Positions 56,499 to 64,000 of a stretch of DNA of 64,000 nt are shown here, piece after piece. Origin of the DNA: Avoscillospira_A sp052117125 (GTDB taxonomy: Bacteria; Bacillota; Clostridia; Oscillospirales; Oscillospiraceae); the NCBI RefSeq assembly GCF_052117125.1, contig NZ_JBQKJT010000003.1, positions 1 to 64,000 of the forward strand. Direction: 5' to 3'. Numbering within the stretch: the first letter of the stretch is position 1; each line of letters starts with the position of its first letter. The notes beneath the pieces are model-generated. The model was not told the origin of the DNA. It saw only the letters and a program-made list of their open reading frames with translations, and did no database searches. The translations under genes and the position numbers were made by a program.

Positions 56499-57544
56499 AA
56501 GCGCCCGCCAATGCCATCAAGCGCCGCAGCGGTTCCATCAACGGTCATACCCTGCTGATGCTCATTACCATTGTTCTCTTTATCCTGCTCTACGCCGGCG
56601 GCTGCATCGCCTACGCCGACAAAAACTTCACCCGTGTGCAGACCTTCCTCAACATCCTGCGTTCCAGCGCGGGTCTGATCTGTGTCACCTGCGGCATGAC
56701 CTGCGTCATGCTCACCGGCGGCATCGACATCTCCGTGGGCTCTCTGATCGCCCTGGACTGCATGATTCTGGCGATGGGTATGGGCGACTGGGGTTTCAGC
56801 GCCGTCACCTCCATGGCCCTTGTTCTGGTGCTGGGCGTTGTCTTCGGCCTGTTCCAGGGCTTCTGTGTGGGCTATTTGCAGATTCAGCCCTTTATCGTCA
56901 CCATGGCCGGTATGTTCTTTGCCCGAGGCATGACCGCGGTCATCTCCACCGATCAGCTGTCCATCACCGCCGAGAGCAGCCAGTGGTTCTATGATCTGGC
57001 CAACTACCGTATCTACCTGCCCTTCGGCGGCTATGTAAACAAGGCCGGTAAAATGGTCATGCCCTACATCGGCTGGGGCGTCGTGGTGGCCTTTGTGGTC
57101 CTCATTGCCATTTTCCTGATCCTGCGGTATACTCGCTTCGGACGCTCCCTATACGCGGTGGGCGGCAACGAGCAGTCCGCGGCCATGATGGGTCTGAACG
57201 TCAAGAAGACCAAGATGATGGCCTATGTGCTGGCCTCCTTCCTGTGCTCCATCGGCGGCATCTGCTACGCCATGAACACCATGTCGGCCAATGTCAACCA
57301 GGCCACAGGTCTGGAAATGGACGCCATTTCCTCCTGCGTCATCGGCGGCACCCTGCTGACCGGCGGTGTGGGCAACGTGCTGGGCTCTCTCTTCGGCGTG
57401 CTCATCAACGGCACCATCTCCAGCATCGTGCAGACCAACGGCAAGCTGGCCAGCTCCTGGCCCAACATTCTCACTGCCATTCTGCTGTGCTTCTTCATCG
57501 TCCTGCAGAGCGTCTTTGCCATCCTGAAGGATCGGAAGAAATAA
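56495..57544 (+). CDS. Sugar ABC transporter permease 2 (YjfF-type)
   Basis: 349 residues, with ATG overlapping the previous stop. It has the same fold: GMTCVMLTGGIDISVGSLIAL and GGNEQSAAMMGLNVKK, then CVIGGTLLTGGVGNVLGSLFG. Two different permeases in one transporter is the YtfT-YjfF arrangement. The end lies 15 bp before the kinase gene. Confidence 0.92.
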   Translation: MKAPANAIKRRSGSINGHTLLMLITIVLFILLYAGGCIAYADKNFTRVQTFLNILRSSAGLICVTCGMTCVMLTGGIDISVGSLIALDCMILAMGMGDWGFSAVTSMALVLVLGVVFGLFQGFCVGYLQIQPFIVTMAGMFFARGMTAVISTDQLSITAESSQWFYDLANYRIYLPFGGYVNKAGKMVMPYIGWGVVVAFVVLIAIFLILRYTRFGRSLYAVGGNEQSAAMMGLNVKKTKMMAYVLASFLCSIGGICYAMNTMSANVNQATGLEMDAISSCVIGGTLLTGGVGNVLGSLFGVLINGTISSIVQTNGKLASSWPNILTAILLCFFIVLQSVFAILKDRKK

Positions 57545-57559
57545 TCTAGGAGGATTATC

Positions 57560-59152
57560 ATGCAAGTGCAAGAACTCATCGCCAACGGCGGCGCGTATCT
57601 GGGTCTGGAGCTGGGCTCCACCCGTATCAAGGCCGTGCTCATCGATAACGACCACCAGGTGGTGGCCACCGGCAGCTACGGCTGGGAAAACCGCTATGAG
57701 GGCGGCTACTGGACTTACCATCTGGAGGATGTGTGGGCCGGTATCCAGGCGGCTTATACGGAACTGGCCGCCGATGTGAAAAAGCAGTACGGCGTCACCC
57801 TGACCAAGCTGGCCGGTATGGGATTCTCCGCCATGATGCACGGCTATCTGCCCTTTGACAAGGACGGCGCCCTGCTGGCTCCCTTCCGCACCTGGCGCAA
57901 TACCACCACCGGCCCTGCCGCTGAGGCGCTGAGCAGCCGGTTCCACTTCAATATTCCCCAGCGCTGGAGCATCGCCCATCTGTATCAGGCCATGCTCAAT
58001 GGGGAGGAGCATGTAGGCTCCATCGACTTCCTGACCACTCTGGCCGGTTACGTCCACTGGAAGCTCAGCGGCAAGCGTGTCCTGGGCGTGGGCGATGCCA
58101 GCGGCATGTTCCCCATTGACAGCACCACCGGCGACTATGACGAAACCATGGTGCAGAGCTTTGATGCCCTGGCCGCCGAGGGTGGCTACGGCTGGAAGCT
58201 GCGCAATCTGCTGCCGCAGGTCCTGTCCGCCGGTGAAGATGCCGGCTGTCTGACGGAGGAGGGCGCCAAGCTGCTGGACGTCAGCGGCAACCTCCAGGCC
58301 GGAATCCCCATGTGTCCCCCCGAAGGCGATGCCGGAACCGGCATGGCCGCCACCAACGCCGTGGCCGAGCGCACCGGCAACGTGTCCGCCGGTACCTCCA
58401 TCTTTGCCATGATCGTTTTGGAAAAGGCCCTGTCCAAGGTCTATCCCGAGATCGACATGGTCACCACCCCCGACGGCAAGCCCGTGGCCATGGTCCACTG
58501 CAACAACTGCACCAACGAGATTAACGCCTGGGCCAAGCTGTTTGCCCAGTTCCAGGAGGCCATGGGCCAGACGGTGGATATGAACAAGCTGTTCACCACC
58601 ATGTTTGAGTCCGCCCTCCAGGGCGACGCCAACGGCGGCGGTCTGGTGCTGTACAACTACCTGTCCGGCGAACCCATCACCGGCCTGGAGGAAGGCCGTC
58701 CCCTGTTTGTCCGCGGCCCCGAGAGCGAGTTCAGCTTTGCCAACCTGATGCGTACCCAGCTGTATTCTGCGCTGGCGACGTTGAAGCTGGGCATGGATAT
58801 TCTGAGCGGGGAGCAGGTGGCCGTGGACCGTCTGCTGGGTCACGGCGGCTTCTTCAAGACCCCCGTTGTCGGCCAGCGCATGATGGCCGCCGCGGCCAAC
58901 GCCGCCGTCTCCGTCATGGAGACCGCCGGTGAGGGCGGCCCCTGGGGCATGGCGGTCCTGGCAGCCTACGCCGGACGCAAGAGCCAGGGTCAGACCCTGG
59001 ACAACTATCTGGACACCTGTGTGTTTGCAGGTCAGAAGGTTACCACCGTAGAGCCCCAGGCCGAGGATCTGGCCGGCTTCATCGCCTTTATGGAGCGCTA
59101 CCGCGCCAATTTGTCCGTGGAGCGGGCAGCGGTGGAACACTATACAATCTGA
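57560..59152 (+). CDS. FGGY-family sugar kinase, predicted L-ribulokinase
   Basis: 530 residues after AGGAGG. N-terminal FGGY ATPase lobe (LGLELGSTRIKAVLIDNDHQ, MHGYLPFDKDG, TWRNTTTG) and C-terminal lobe (GTSIFAMIVLEKAL, LLGHGGFFKTPVVGQRMMA). It is not a close AraB by motif but has the normal FGGY size. It is followed by araA and araD, so it should phosphorylate L-ribulose; no other kinase in the window could do this. Confidence 0.85.
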   Translation: MQVQELIANGGAYLGLELGSTRIKAVLIDNDHQVVATGSYGWENRYEGGYWTYHLEDVWAGIQAAYTELAADVKKQYGVTLTKLAGMGFSAMMHGYLPFDKDGALLAPFRTWRNTTTGPAAEALSSRFHFNIPQRWSIAHLYQAMLNGEEHVGSIDFLTTLAGYVHWKLSGKRVLGVGDASGMFPIDSTTGDYDETMVQSFDALAAEGGYGWKLRNLLPQVLSAGEDAGCLTEEGAKLLDVSGNLQAGIPMCPPEGDAGTGMAATNAVAERTGNVSAGTSIFAMIVLEKALSKVYPEIDMVTTPDGKPVAMVHCNNCTNEINAWAKLFAQFQEAMGQTVDMNKLFTTMFESALQGDANGGGLVLYNYLSGEPITGLEEGRPLFVRGPESEFSFANLMRTQLYSALATLKLGMDILSGEQVAVDRLLGHGGFFKTPVVGQRMMAAAANAAVSVMETAGEGGPWGMAVLAAYAGRKSQGQTLDNYLDTCVFAGQKVTTVEPQAEDLAGFIAFMERYRANLSVERAAVEHYTI

Positions 59153-59192
59153 AATCTGAGCAAAAGCGATATTGCAAAGGAGCAAATTCCCC

Positions 59193-60662
59193 ATGAAAAA
59201 TTACGAGTTTTGGTTTGTTGTCGGCAGTCAGTTCCTGTACGGCCCCGAGGTCCTGGAGACCGTGGCCAAGCGTGCCGCCGAGATGGTTGAGAAGATGAAC
59301 GCTTCCGGCAAGCTGCCCTACAAGCTGGTCTATAAGGTCACCGCCAAGACCAACCAGGAGATTGCCGAGGTGGTCCGCGAGGCCAACTACGACAAGAACT
59401 GCGCCGGTATCATCACCTGGTGCCACACCTTCTCCCCCTCCAAGATGTGGATTAACGGCTTTGTGAACCTGCAAAAGCCCTATTGCCACTTCGCCACCCA
59501 GTACAACCGGGAGATTCCCAACGACGAGATCGACATGGACTTCATGAACCTGAACCAGGCCGCCCACGGCGACCGGGAGCACGGCTTCATTGCCGCCCGT
59601 CTGCGGATGCCCCGCAAGGTCATCGCCGGTTACTGGCAGGATGATGACGTCCAGGAGCGTCTGGGCAGCTGGATGCGTGCCGCTGTGGGCGTGGCCTTCT
59701 CCAAGGAGCTGAAGGTCATGCGCTTCGGCGACAACATGCGGGAAGTCGCCGTCACCGAGGGCGACAAGGTCGAGGTCCAGGCCAAGCTGGGCTGGCGGGT
59801 CAACACCTGGCCTGTGGGCAAGCTGGTGGAGACCATGAACGCCGTCACCGAGGCTGAGATTGACGAACTCATGGAGACTTACAAGAAGTCCTATGACATT
59901 GCCACCGACAACATCGACTCCATCCGCTACCAGGCCCGCGAGGAAATCGCCATGAAGAAGATGCTGGACGCCGAGGGCTGCATGGCCTACTCCAACACCT
60001 TCCAGGACCTGTACGGCATGCGTCAGCTGCCCGGTCTGGCTTCCCAGCACCTGATGGCGCAGGGCTACGGCTACGGCGGCGAGGGCGACTGGAAGGTTTC
60101 CGCCATGACCGCCATCATGAAGGCCATGGGCGAGAACGGCAACGGCGCTTCCGCTTTCATGGAGGATTACACCTACCATCTGGAGAAGGGCAACGAGTAC
60201 AGCCTGGGCGCCCACATGCTGGAGGTCTGCCCCTCTGTGGCCGCTGACCGTCCCCGCATCGAGGTCCATCCCCTGGGCATCGGCGACCGGGAAGACCCGG
60301 CCCGTCTGGTGTTCGAGGGCAAGCCGGGCGACGCCATTGTCGTCAGCCTCATCGACATGGGCGGCCGTCTGCGCCTGATCTGCCAGGATATCCACTGTGT
60401 CAAGCCCATTATGCCCATGCCCAACCTGCCCGTGGCCCGGGTCATGTGGAAGGCGGAGCCCAACCTGACCACCGGCGTCGAGTGCTGGATCACCGCCGGC
60501 GGCGCCCACCACACGGTCCTCAGCTACGACGTCACCGCCGAGCAGATGAAGGACTGGGCCACCATGATGGACATTGAATTTGTTCACATCACCAAGGATA
60601 CCACTGTGGAGTCCCTGGAGCACGAGCTGTTCCTCAACGACCTGGCCTGGAAATTGAAATAA
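59193..60662 (+). CDS. araA: L-arabinose isomerase
   Basis: 489 residues from ATG 59193 (AAAGGAG upstream). It begins MKNYEFWFVVGSQFLYGPEVL and has GIITWCHTFSPSKMWI, the typical AraA openings. Metal ligands (two Glu, two His) are expected around EYSLGAHMLEVCP and the later HH region. It converts L-arabinose to L-ribulose in the cytosol. Confidence 0.97.
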   Translation: MKNYEFWFVVGSQFLYGPEVLETVAKRAAEMVEKMNASGKLPYKLVYKVTAKTNQEIAEVVREANYDKNCAGIITWCHTFSPSKMWINGFVNLQKPYCHFATQYNREIPNDEIDMDFMNLNQAAHGDREHGFIAARLRMPRKVIAGYWQDDDVQERLGSWMRAAVGVAFSKELKVMRFGDNMREVAVTEGDKVEVQAKLGWRVNTWPVGKLVETMNAVTEAEIDELMETYKKSYDIATDNIDSIRYQAREEIAMKKMLDAEGCMAYSNTFQDLYGMRQLPGLASQHLMAQGYGYGGEGDWKVSAMTAIMKAMGENGNGASAFMEDYTYHLEKGNEYSLGAHMLEVCPSVAADRPRIEVHPLGIGDREDPARLVFEGKPGDAIVVSLIDMGGRLRLICQDIHCVKPIMPMPNLPVARVMWKAEPNLTTGVECWITAGGAHHTVLSYDVTAEQMKDWATMMDIEFVHITKDTTVESLEHELFLNDLAWKLK

Positions 60663-60679
60663 TCTCTGAATACTGCTAC

Positions 60680-60707
60680 AATGGGCCTGTTATCAAGCAG
60701 GCCCATT
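60680..60707 (+). terminator. Weak hairpin between araA and araD
   Basis: AATGGGCCTG (60680-60689) pairs with 60698-60707. There is no T run, so it more likely tunes mRNA stability than ends the transcript. Confidence 0.5.
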
Positions 60708-60747
60708 GTTATCGCAATGTGTGTGTATGGAATTGGAGGATAAAAGT

Positions 60748-61446
60748 ATGTTGGAAGCACTGAAAGAACAAGTCTGTAAGGCCAATCTGGAGCTGCCCAA
60801 GCATGGCCTGGTCACCTTCACCTGGGGCAACGTCTCCGGCGTGGACCGGGAGCAGGGGCTCATGGTCATCAAGCCCTCCGGCGTCAGCTATGAGAATATG
60901 ACCGCCGAGGATATGGTCGTGGTCCGCCTCAGCGACGGCGCTGTGGTGGAGGGCAAGTGGAAGCCCTCCAGCGACACCGACACCCATCTGGCCCTGTACA
61001 ATGCCTTCCCGGCCCTGGGCGGCATCGTCCATACCCACAGCCGTTGGGCAACTTCTTTTGCCCAGGCCGGTAAGGGCGTTCCCGCCTTCGGCACCACCCA
61101 GGGCGACTATTTCTATGGAGAGATTCCCTGCACCCGGAAGATGACCCCCGAGGAGATCGGCGGCAAGTATGAGCTGGAGACCGGCAACGTCATCATTGAA
61201 ACGTTCAACAGCCGCAAGATTGACCCGGCCCAGGTGCCTGCCGTTCTCGTCTATAGCCACGGTCCCTTTGCCTGGGGCAAGGACGCCATGGACGCCGTCC
61301 ATAACGCCGTGGTCCTGGAGGAGGTCTCTTTCATGGCGTTCCACGCCATGGCTTTGACCCCCGGCCTGTCTCCCATGCAGCAGGAGCTGCTGGACAAGCA
61401 CTATCTGAGAAAGCACGGACCCGGTGCCTACTACGGCCAGGGCTGA
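60748..61446 (+). CDS. araD: L-ribulose-5-phosphate 4-epimerase
   Basis: 232 residues from ATG 60748 (GGAGG upstream). Class-II aldolase fold: TWGNVSGVDRE, VIKPSGVSYE, zinc His pair in IVHTHSRWATSFAQAG, and YSHGPFAWG. It converts L-ribulose-5-P to D-xylulose-5-P, which enters the pentose phosphate or phosphoketolase route. Confidence 0.96.
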   Translation: MLEALKEQVCKANLELPKHGLVTFTWGNVSGVDREQGLMVIKPSGVSYENMTAEDMVVVRLSDGAVVEGKWKPSSDTDTHLALYNAFPALGGIVHTHSRWATSFAQAGKGVPAFGTTQGDYFYGEIPCTRKMTPEEIGGKYELETGNVIIETFNSRKIDPAQVPAVLVYSHGPFAWGKDAMDAVHNAVVLEEVSFMAFHAMALTPGLSPMQQELLDKHYLRKHGPGAYYGQG

Positions 61447-61458
61447 GGAGGAACGGCT

Positions 61459-62496
61459 ATGGAACGCAAGGCTTTTGGCATTCTGCCCGACGGCCGGACC
61501 GTGGAGGAATTGACCATCCACGGCGGCGGCCTGACGGCCTCCATTCTCACCTGGGGCGGCATCCTGCGGACCCTGTGGGTACCCACCAAGGACGGCTCCA
61601 CGGTGGACGTGTTTCTGGGTATGGACACGGTGGGGGACTACTTGCAGCAGGATAAATACCTGGGCGCCCTCATCGGCCGCTATGCCAACCGCATCGGCGG
61701 GGCCAGCTTCGACCTGGGCGGTAAGATTTATCCCCTGGCGGCCAACGACGGCCCCAACAGCCTCCACGGTGGCCCCGGCGGTTTTGACCGGCAGATGTGG
61801 ACCGTGGAGAACCAGACCGAGGATTCTGTAACTCTGACCCTGGAAAGCCCCGATGGCCAGGAGGGCTACCCCGGAAACTTGAGTGTCCGGGTGGTGTATC
61901 TGCTGGATGGCGACGGCCTGCATATCCGCTATGAGGCAACCACCGACGGCGATACCATTTGTAATCTGACCAACCACGCCTATTTCAATCTGAGCGGCCA
62001 CAGCAGCGGCCCGGTGACGGATCAGGAGATTCAGATTTTTGCCGACCGCTATACGCCCACGTTGCCAGGCTCCATTCCCACCGGTGAGATTGCCCCGGTG
62101 GACGGCACGCCCATGGACCTGCGGGTGTCCCAGCCCATGGGACTTCATGCCGACGACGACTTTGCCCAGCTGAAACTGGCCGGCGGCTATGACCACAACT
62201 GGGTCATCAACGGCCACGACGGAACGCTGCGTCCGGCGGCCCGGGCCGTGAGCCATGAGACCGGTGTGGTCCTGGAGACTCGGACCACGCTGCCGGGTAT
62301 CCAGTTCTACGGCGGCAACTACCTGGACCATTGCCCCCGCGGCAAGGGCGGCGCACCTTATGCCGCCCGCTGGGGTTTCTGCCTGGAGACCCAGTTCTTC
62401 CCCGACAGCCCCAACCATGCCAACTTCCCCAGCGCCGTTTTGAAGGCCGGGGAGACGTACCGCAGTGAGACGGTCTACCGCTTCTCTGTAGAATAA
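61459..62496 (+). CDS. galM: Aldose 1-epimerase (mutarotase)
   Basis: 345 residues, 12 bp after araD. GalM motifs: GRYANRIGGASF, NLTNHAYFNLSGH (catalytic His) and GFCLETQFFPDSPNHANFP (catalytic Glu). There is no signal peptide, so it acts inside. It interconverts alpha and beta forms of the sugar. In this operon it would supply the right anomer of arabinose to AraA. Last gene of the operon. Confidence 0.93.
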   Translation: MERKAFGILPDGRTVEELTIHGGGLTASILTWGGILRTLWVPTKDGSTVDVFLGMDTVGDYLQQDKYLGALIGRYANRIGGASFDLGGKIYPLAANDGPNSLHGGPGGFDRQMWTVENQTEDSVTLTLESPDGQEGYPGNLSVRVVYLLDGDGLHIRYEATTDGDTICNLTNHAYFNLSGHSSGPVTDQEIQIFADRYTPTLPGSIPTGEIAPVDGTPMDLRVSQPMGLHADDDFAQLKLAGGYDHNWVINGHDGTLRPAARAVSHETGVVLETRTTLPGIQFYGGNYLDHCPRGKGGAPYAARWGFCLETQFFPDSPNHANFPSAVLKAGETYRSETVYRFSVE

Positions 62497-62512
62497 CGTA
62501 TGATAAAAAATC

Positions 62513-62548
62513 AACGCCCCGACGGCAGTCGGGGCGTTGTGCGTTTTT
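62513..62548 (+). terminator. Terminator of the arabinose operon
   Basis: AACGCCCCGAC (62513-62523) pairs with 62528-62538, with a T run at 62544-62548. Confidence 0.85.
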
Positions 62549-63657
62549 CAGATGCGGATCAGCTCATACTGATCGGTACCCAGGCCGATTTTCACGCCGT
62601 GGTCGATCTGGCCCCGCCAGTTGGTGTTGGGGTGGCTGGCCGTGAACACATCTTCAATAGACGGGTCGCCGTGGTCGTCGATCCAGGTGTTTTGCAGTCT
62701 CGGCTGAGCCAGCACCGCATCGCAGCAGGCTTTGTCGATGGCCACCGGGTCAAAGCTGGCGAACATGCCCACATCCGGTACAATGGGGGCGTCGTTTTCC
62801 GCGTGACAGTCGCAGTTGGGGGACACGCTGTTGACCAGAGTGATGTGGAAGTGCGGACGGCCGTCCACCACAGCCTTGGTATACTCGGCAATTTTGCCGT
62901 CGAGAATCTCGCACGTTTCGTCGTGGGGCGACACAATGGCGTCCACGGGACAGACGCCGATGCAGCGGCCACAGCCCACGCACTTGTCGTGGTCAATGAA
63001 CATCTTGCCGTTGTCCTGGAGCTGCGGAGCGTCGTGGGCGCAGATCTTCTGGCAGCTGCCGCAGCCCACACAGTCGTCGGTGGTGTTGGGCTTGCCGGCG
63101 TTGTGCATGGCCATCTTGCCGGCCCGGCTGCCGCAGCCCATGCCCAGGTTCTTCATGGCGCCGCCGAAGCCCGTCATCTCATGGCCCTTGAAGTGGTTCA
63201 GAGAGATGACAATGTCGGCATCCATAACGGCCCGGCCAATGCGGGCGGTCTGCAAATACTGGCCGCCTACAATGGGAACCTCCACATCGTCGGTGCCCTT
63301 GAGACCGTCGCCGATGATGACGGGACATCCGGTGGTGATGGTGTTGAAGCCGTTCATCTCCGCCGCCATCATGTGGTCCACGGCATTTTTCCGGCCGCCC
63401 ACATACAGGGTGTTGCAGTCCGTCAAAAAGGGCTTGCCGCCCAGGTCCTGGATGAACTCCGCAACAGCCCGCACATAGTTGGGCCGCACATAGGCCAGGT
63501 TGCCCGGCTCACCGAAGTGCAGCTTGATGGCCACATACTGATTGGTGAAGTCGATGGTGTCCATACCGGCCGTGGCCAGGAGGCGCTTGAGCTTTTGCAG
63601 CAGATTCTCATCGCTGCTGGTGCGGAAATCCGTAAAATATACCTTGGCTTTTTCCAT
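62548..63657 (-). CDS. DUF362 protein with two 4Fe-4S ferredoxin motifs
   Basis: 369 residues after GGAGGGG. The DUF362 domain (about 1-185: VAIKLHFGEPGNLAYVRPNYV, LNHFKGHEMTGFGGAMKNLGMG) is followed by two clusters, CVGCGSCQKIC and CVGCGRCIGVC (about 195-240), and a second DUF362 part. It is a cytosolic iron-sulfur protein common in anaerobes. The partner and reaction are unknown. It is monocistronic. Confidence 0.9.
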   Translation of the reverse strand: MEKAKVYFTDFRTSSDENLLQKLKRLLATAGMDTIDFTNQYVAIKLHFGEPGNLAYVRPNYVRAVAEFIQDLGGKPFLTDCNTLYVGGRKNAVDHMMAAEMNGFNTITTGCPVIIGDGLKGTDDVEVPIVGGQYLQTARIGRAVMDADIVISLNHFKGHEMTGFGGAMKNLGMGCGSRAGKMAMHNAGKPNTTDDCVGCGSCQKICAHDAPQLQDNGKMFIDHDKCVGCGRCIGVCPVDAIVSPHDETCEILDGKIAEYTKAVVDGRPHFHITLVNSVSPNCDCHAENDAPIVPDVGMFASFDPVAIDKACCDAVLAQPRLQNTWIDDHGDPSIEDVFTASHPNTNWRGQIDHGVKIGLGTDQYELIRI

Positions 63658-63696
63658 GGGAATAACCCCTCCGTATTATAAAGAATCGATACTACT

Positions 63697-63725
63697 ATGG
63701 TAGCCAAAAAAAGTGGCGTTGTCAA
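63697..63725 (-). promoter_or_regulatory. Promoter of the DUF362 gene
   Basis: On the minus strand TTGACA (63720-63725), 17 bp, TACCAT (63697-63702). Confidence 0.65.
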
Positions 63726-63730
63726 CGGAA

Positions 63731-63756
63731 ACGGCGGAGGACCAGCCTCCGCCGCG
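63731..63756. terminator. Hairpin between the xdhC-like and DUF362 genes
   Basis: CGGCGGAGG pairs with CCTCCGCCG around ACCA. There is no long T tract. Confidence 0.6.
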
Positions 63757-63767
63757 TATCATATATC

Positions 63768-64000
63768 TTACATTTTTCCGCTGCGCACCGCCACCAGCTG
63801 TGCCGCGATGGACAGGGCCACTTCCTCCGGCGTCTCGCCGCCGATGGGCAGGCCAATGGGGGACCACACCCGGGCAATGTCCGTATCGGTAAAGCCCTGC
63901 TCCCGCAGCAGCTTGTTGGTCATGGCGATCTTGCTGCGGCTGCCGATGCAGCCGATATACCGGGCGGGAGTCTTGAGGACCTGGGAGAGAATTTCCCGGT
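63768..64000 (-). CDS. XdhC/CoxI-family protein (C-terminal part)
   Basis: The last 77 residues of a gene that enters from the right edge. ARYIGCIGSRSKIAMTNKLL and SPIGLPIGGETPEEVALSIAAQL are the Rossmann and C-terminal signatures of XdhC, which inserts and sulfurates the molybdenum cofactor of xanthine-dehydrogenase-like enzymes. A molybdenum hydroxylase or selenium-dependent purine or nicotinate enzyme may lie to the right. The stop is at 63768-63770. Confidence 0.85.
   Translation of the reverse strand, partial: REILSQVLKTPARYIGCIGSRSKIAMTNKLLREQGFTDTDIARVWSPIGLPIGGETPEEVALSIAAQLVAVRSGKM

Noticed and set aside
57149..59194. A 681-codon leftward frame over the permease and kinase genes
   Set aside because: It crosses two well-supported rightward genes and carries no motif or start signal.

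Overview
This window looks like the chromosome of a high-GC, spore-forming type Clostridia, most probably an Oscillospiraceae (Flavonifractor/Lawsonibacter-like) gut bacterium. The reasons are indirect: Firmicutes-type genes (T-box, GdpP, RNase J, RqcH, Mini-RNase III, ParB/Noc, SLH-domain proteins, ECF transporter, AraR), strong Shine-Dalgarno sites, classic sigma-A promoters, intrinsic terminators at most gene ends, and high GC in the core genes. Species cannot be fixed from sequence reading alone.

Layout. 1-5025 is an AT-richer accessory segment: a PadR regulator with a membrane partner, a secreted protein, and then the end of an integrated element (sigma-region-4-like regulator, a spacer that may be an RNA or small gene, a 62-aa protein, a large serine recombinase). 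It abuts an intact tRNA-Ala(CGC) that is followed by two decayed tRNA-like 5' halves. 5.5-31.7 kb is mixed housekeeping: a dicarboxylate symporter; rpsF-ssb-rpsR; an HPr-like protein without the phospho-histidine; a TrpB2-type synthase under a T-box; an HtrA protease next to a two-component system; typA; cell-wall amidase and SLH proteins; a pantothenate/CoA cluster (coaBC, panT-like, coaX) with a 161-bp MITE-like insertion; mrnC-rqcH; several tiny cysteine-rich genes; a divergent shikimate-dehydrogenase-family gene; and a ParB/Noc-family gene. 32.1-33.5 kb is lspA-rluD, followed by palindromic intergenic repeats.

33.8-45.3 kb is a leftward gene train. gdpP, a small membrane protein, rplI, dnaB, tilS, hpt and ftsH come first. 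After a terminator there is a compact ATP-grasp/PHP/polysaccharide-deacetylase trio of unknown purpose. rnj (RNase J) diverges from gdpP. At 47.5-49.4 kb a cysteine-rich-headed protein and a SpoIID-like/peptidoglycan-binding protein follow a promoter-like element (AC-N17-CATAGAATG) also seen before the 55-aa cysteine-rich peptide at 29.7 kb. I read both as possible late-sporulation (sigma-K-like) promoters.

49.4-62.5 kb is a complete L-arabinose regulon: AraR and its dyads, a YtfQ-type binding protein, sugar ABC ATPase, two permeases, an FGGY kinase, araA, araD and an aldose 1-epimerase. An IS110-family element sits between the ATPase and the first permease and may have cut off the permease's original start. 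Its non-coding 5' flank is strongly structured and is a candidate bridge RNA. The window ends with a DUF362/ferredoxin protein and the 3' end of an XdhC-family gene. No rRNA genes and no CRISPR array were seen.
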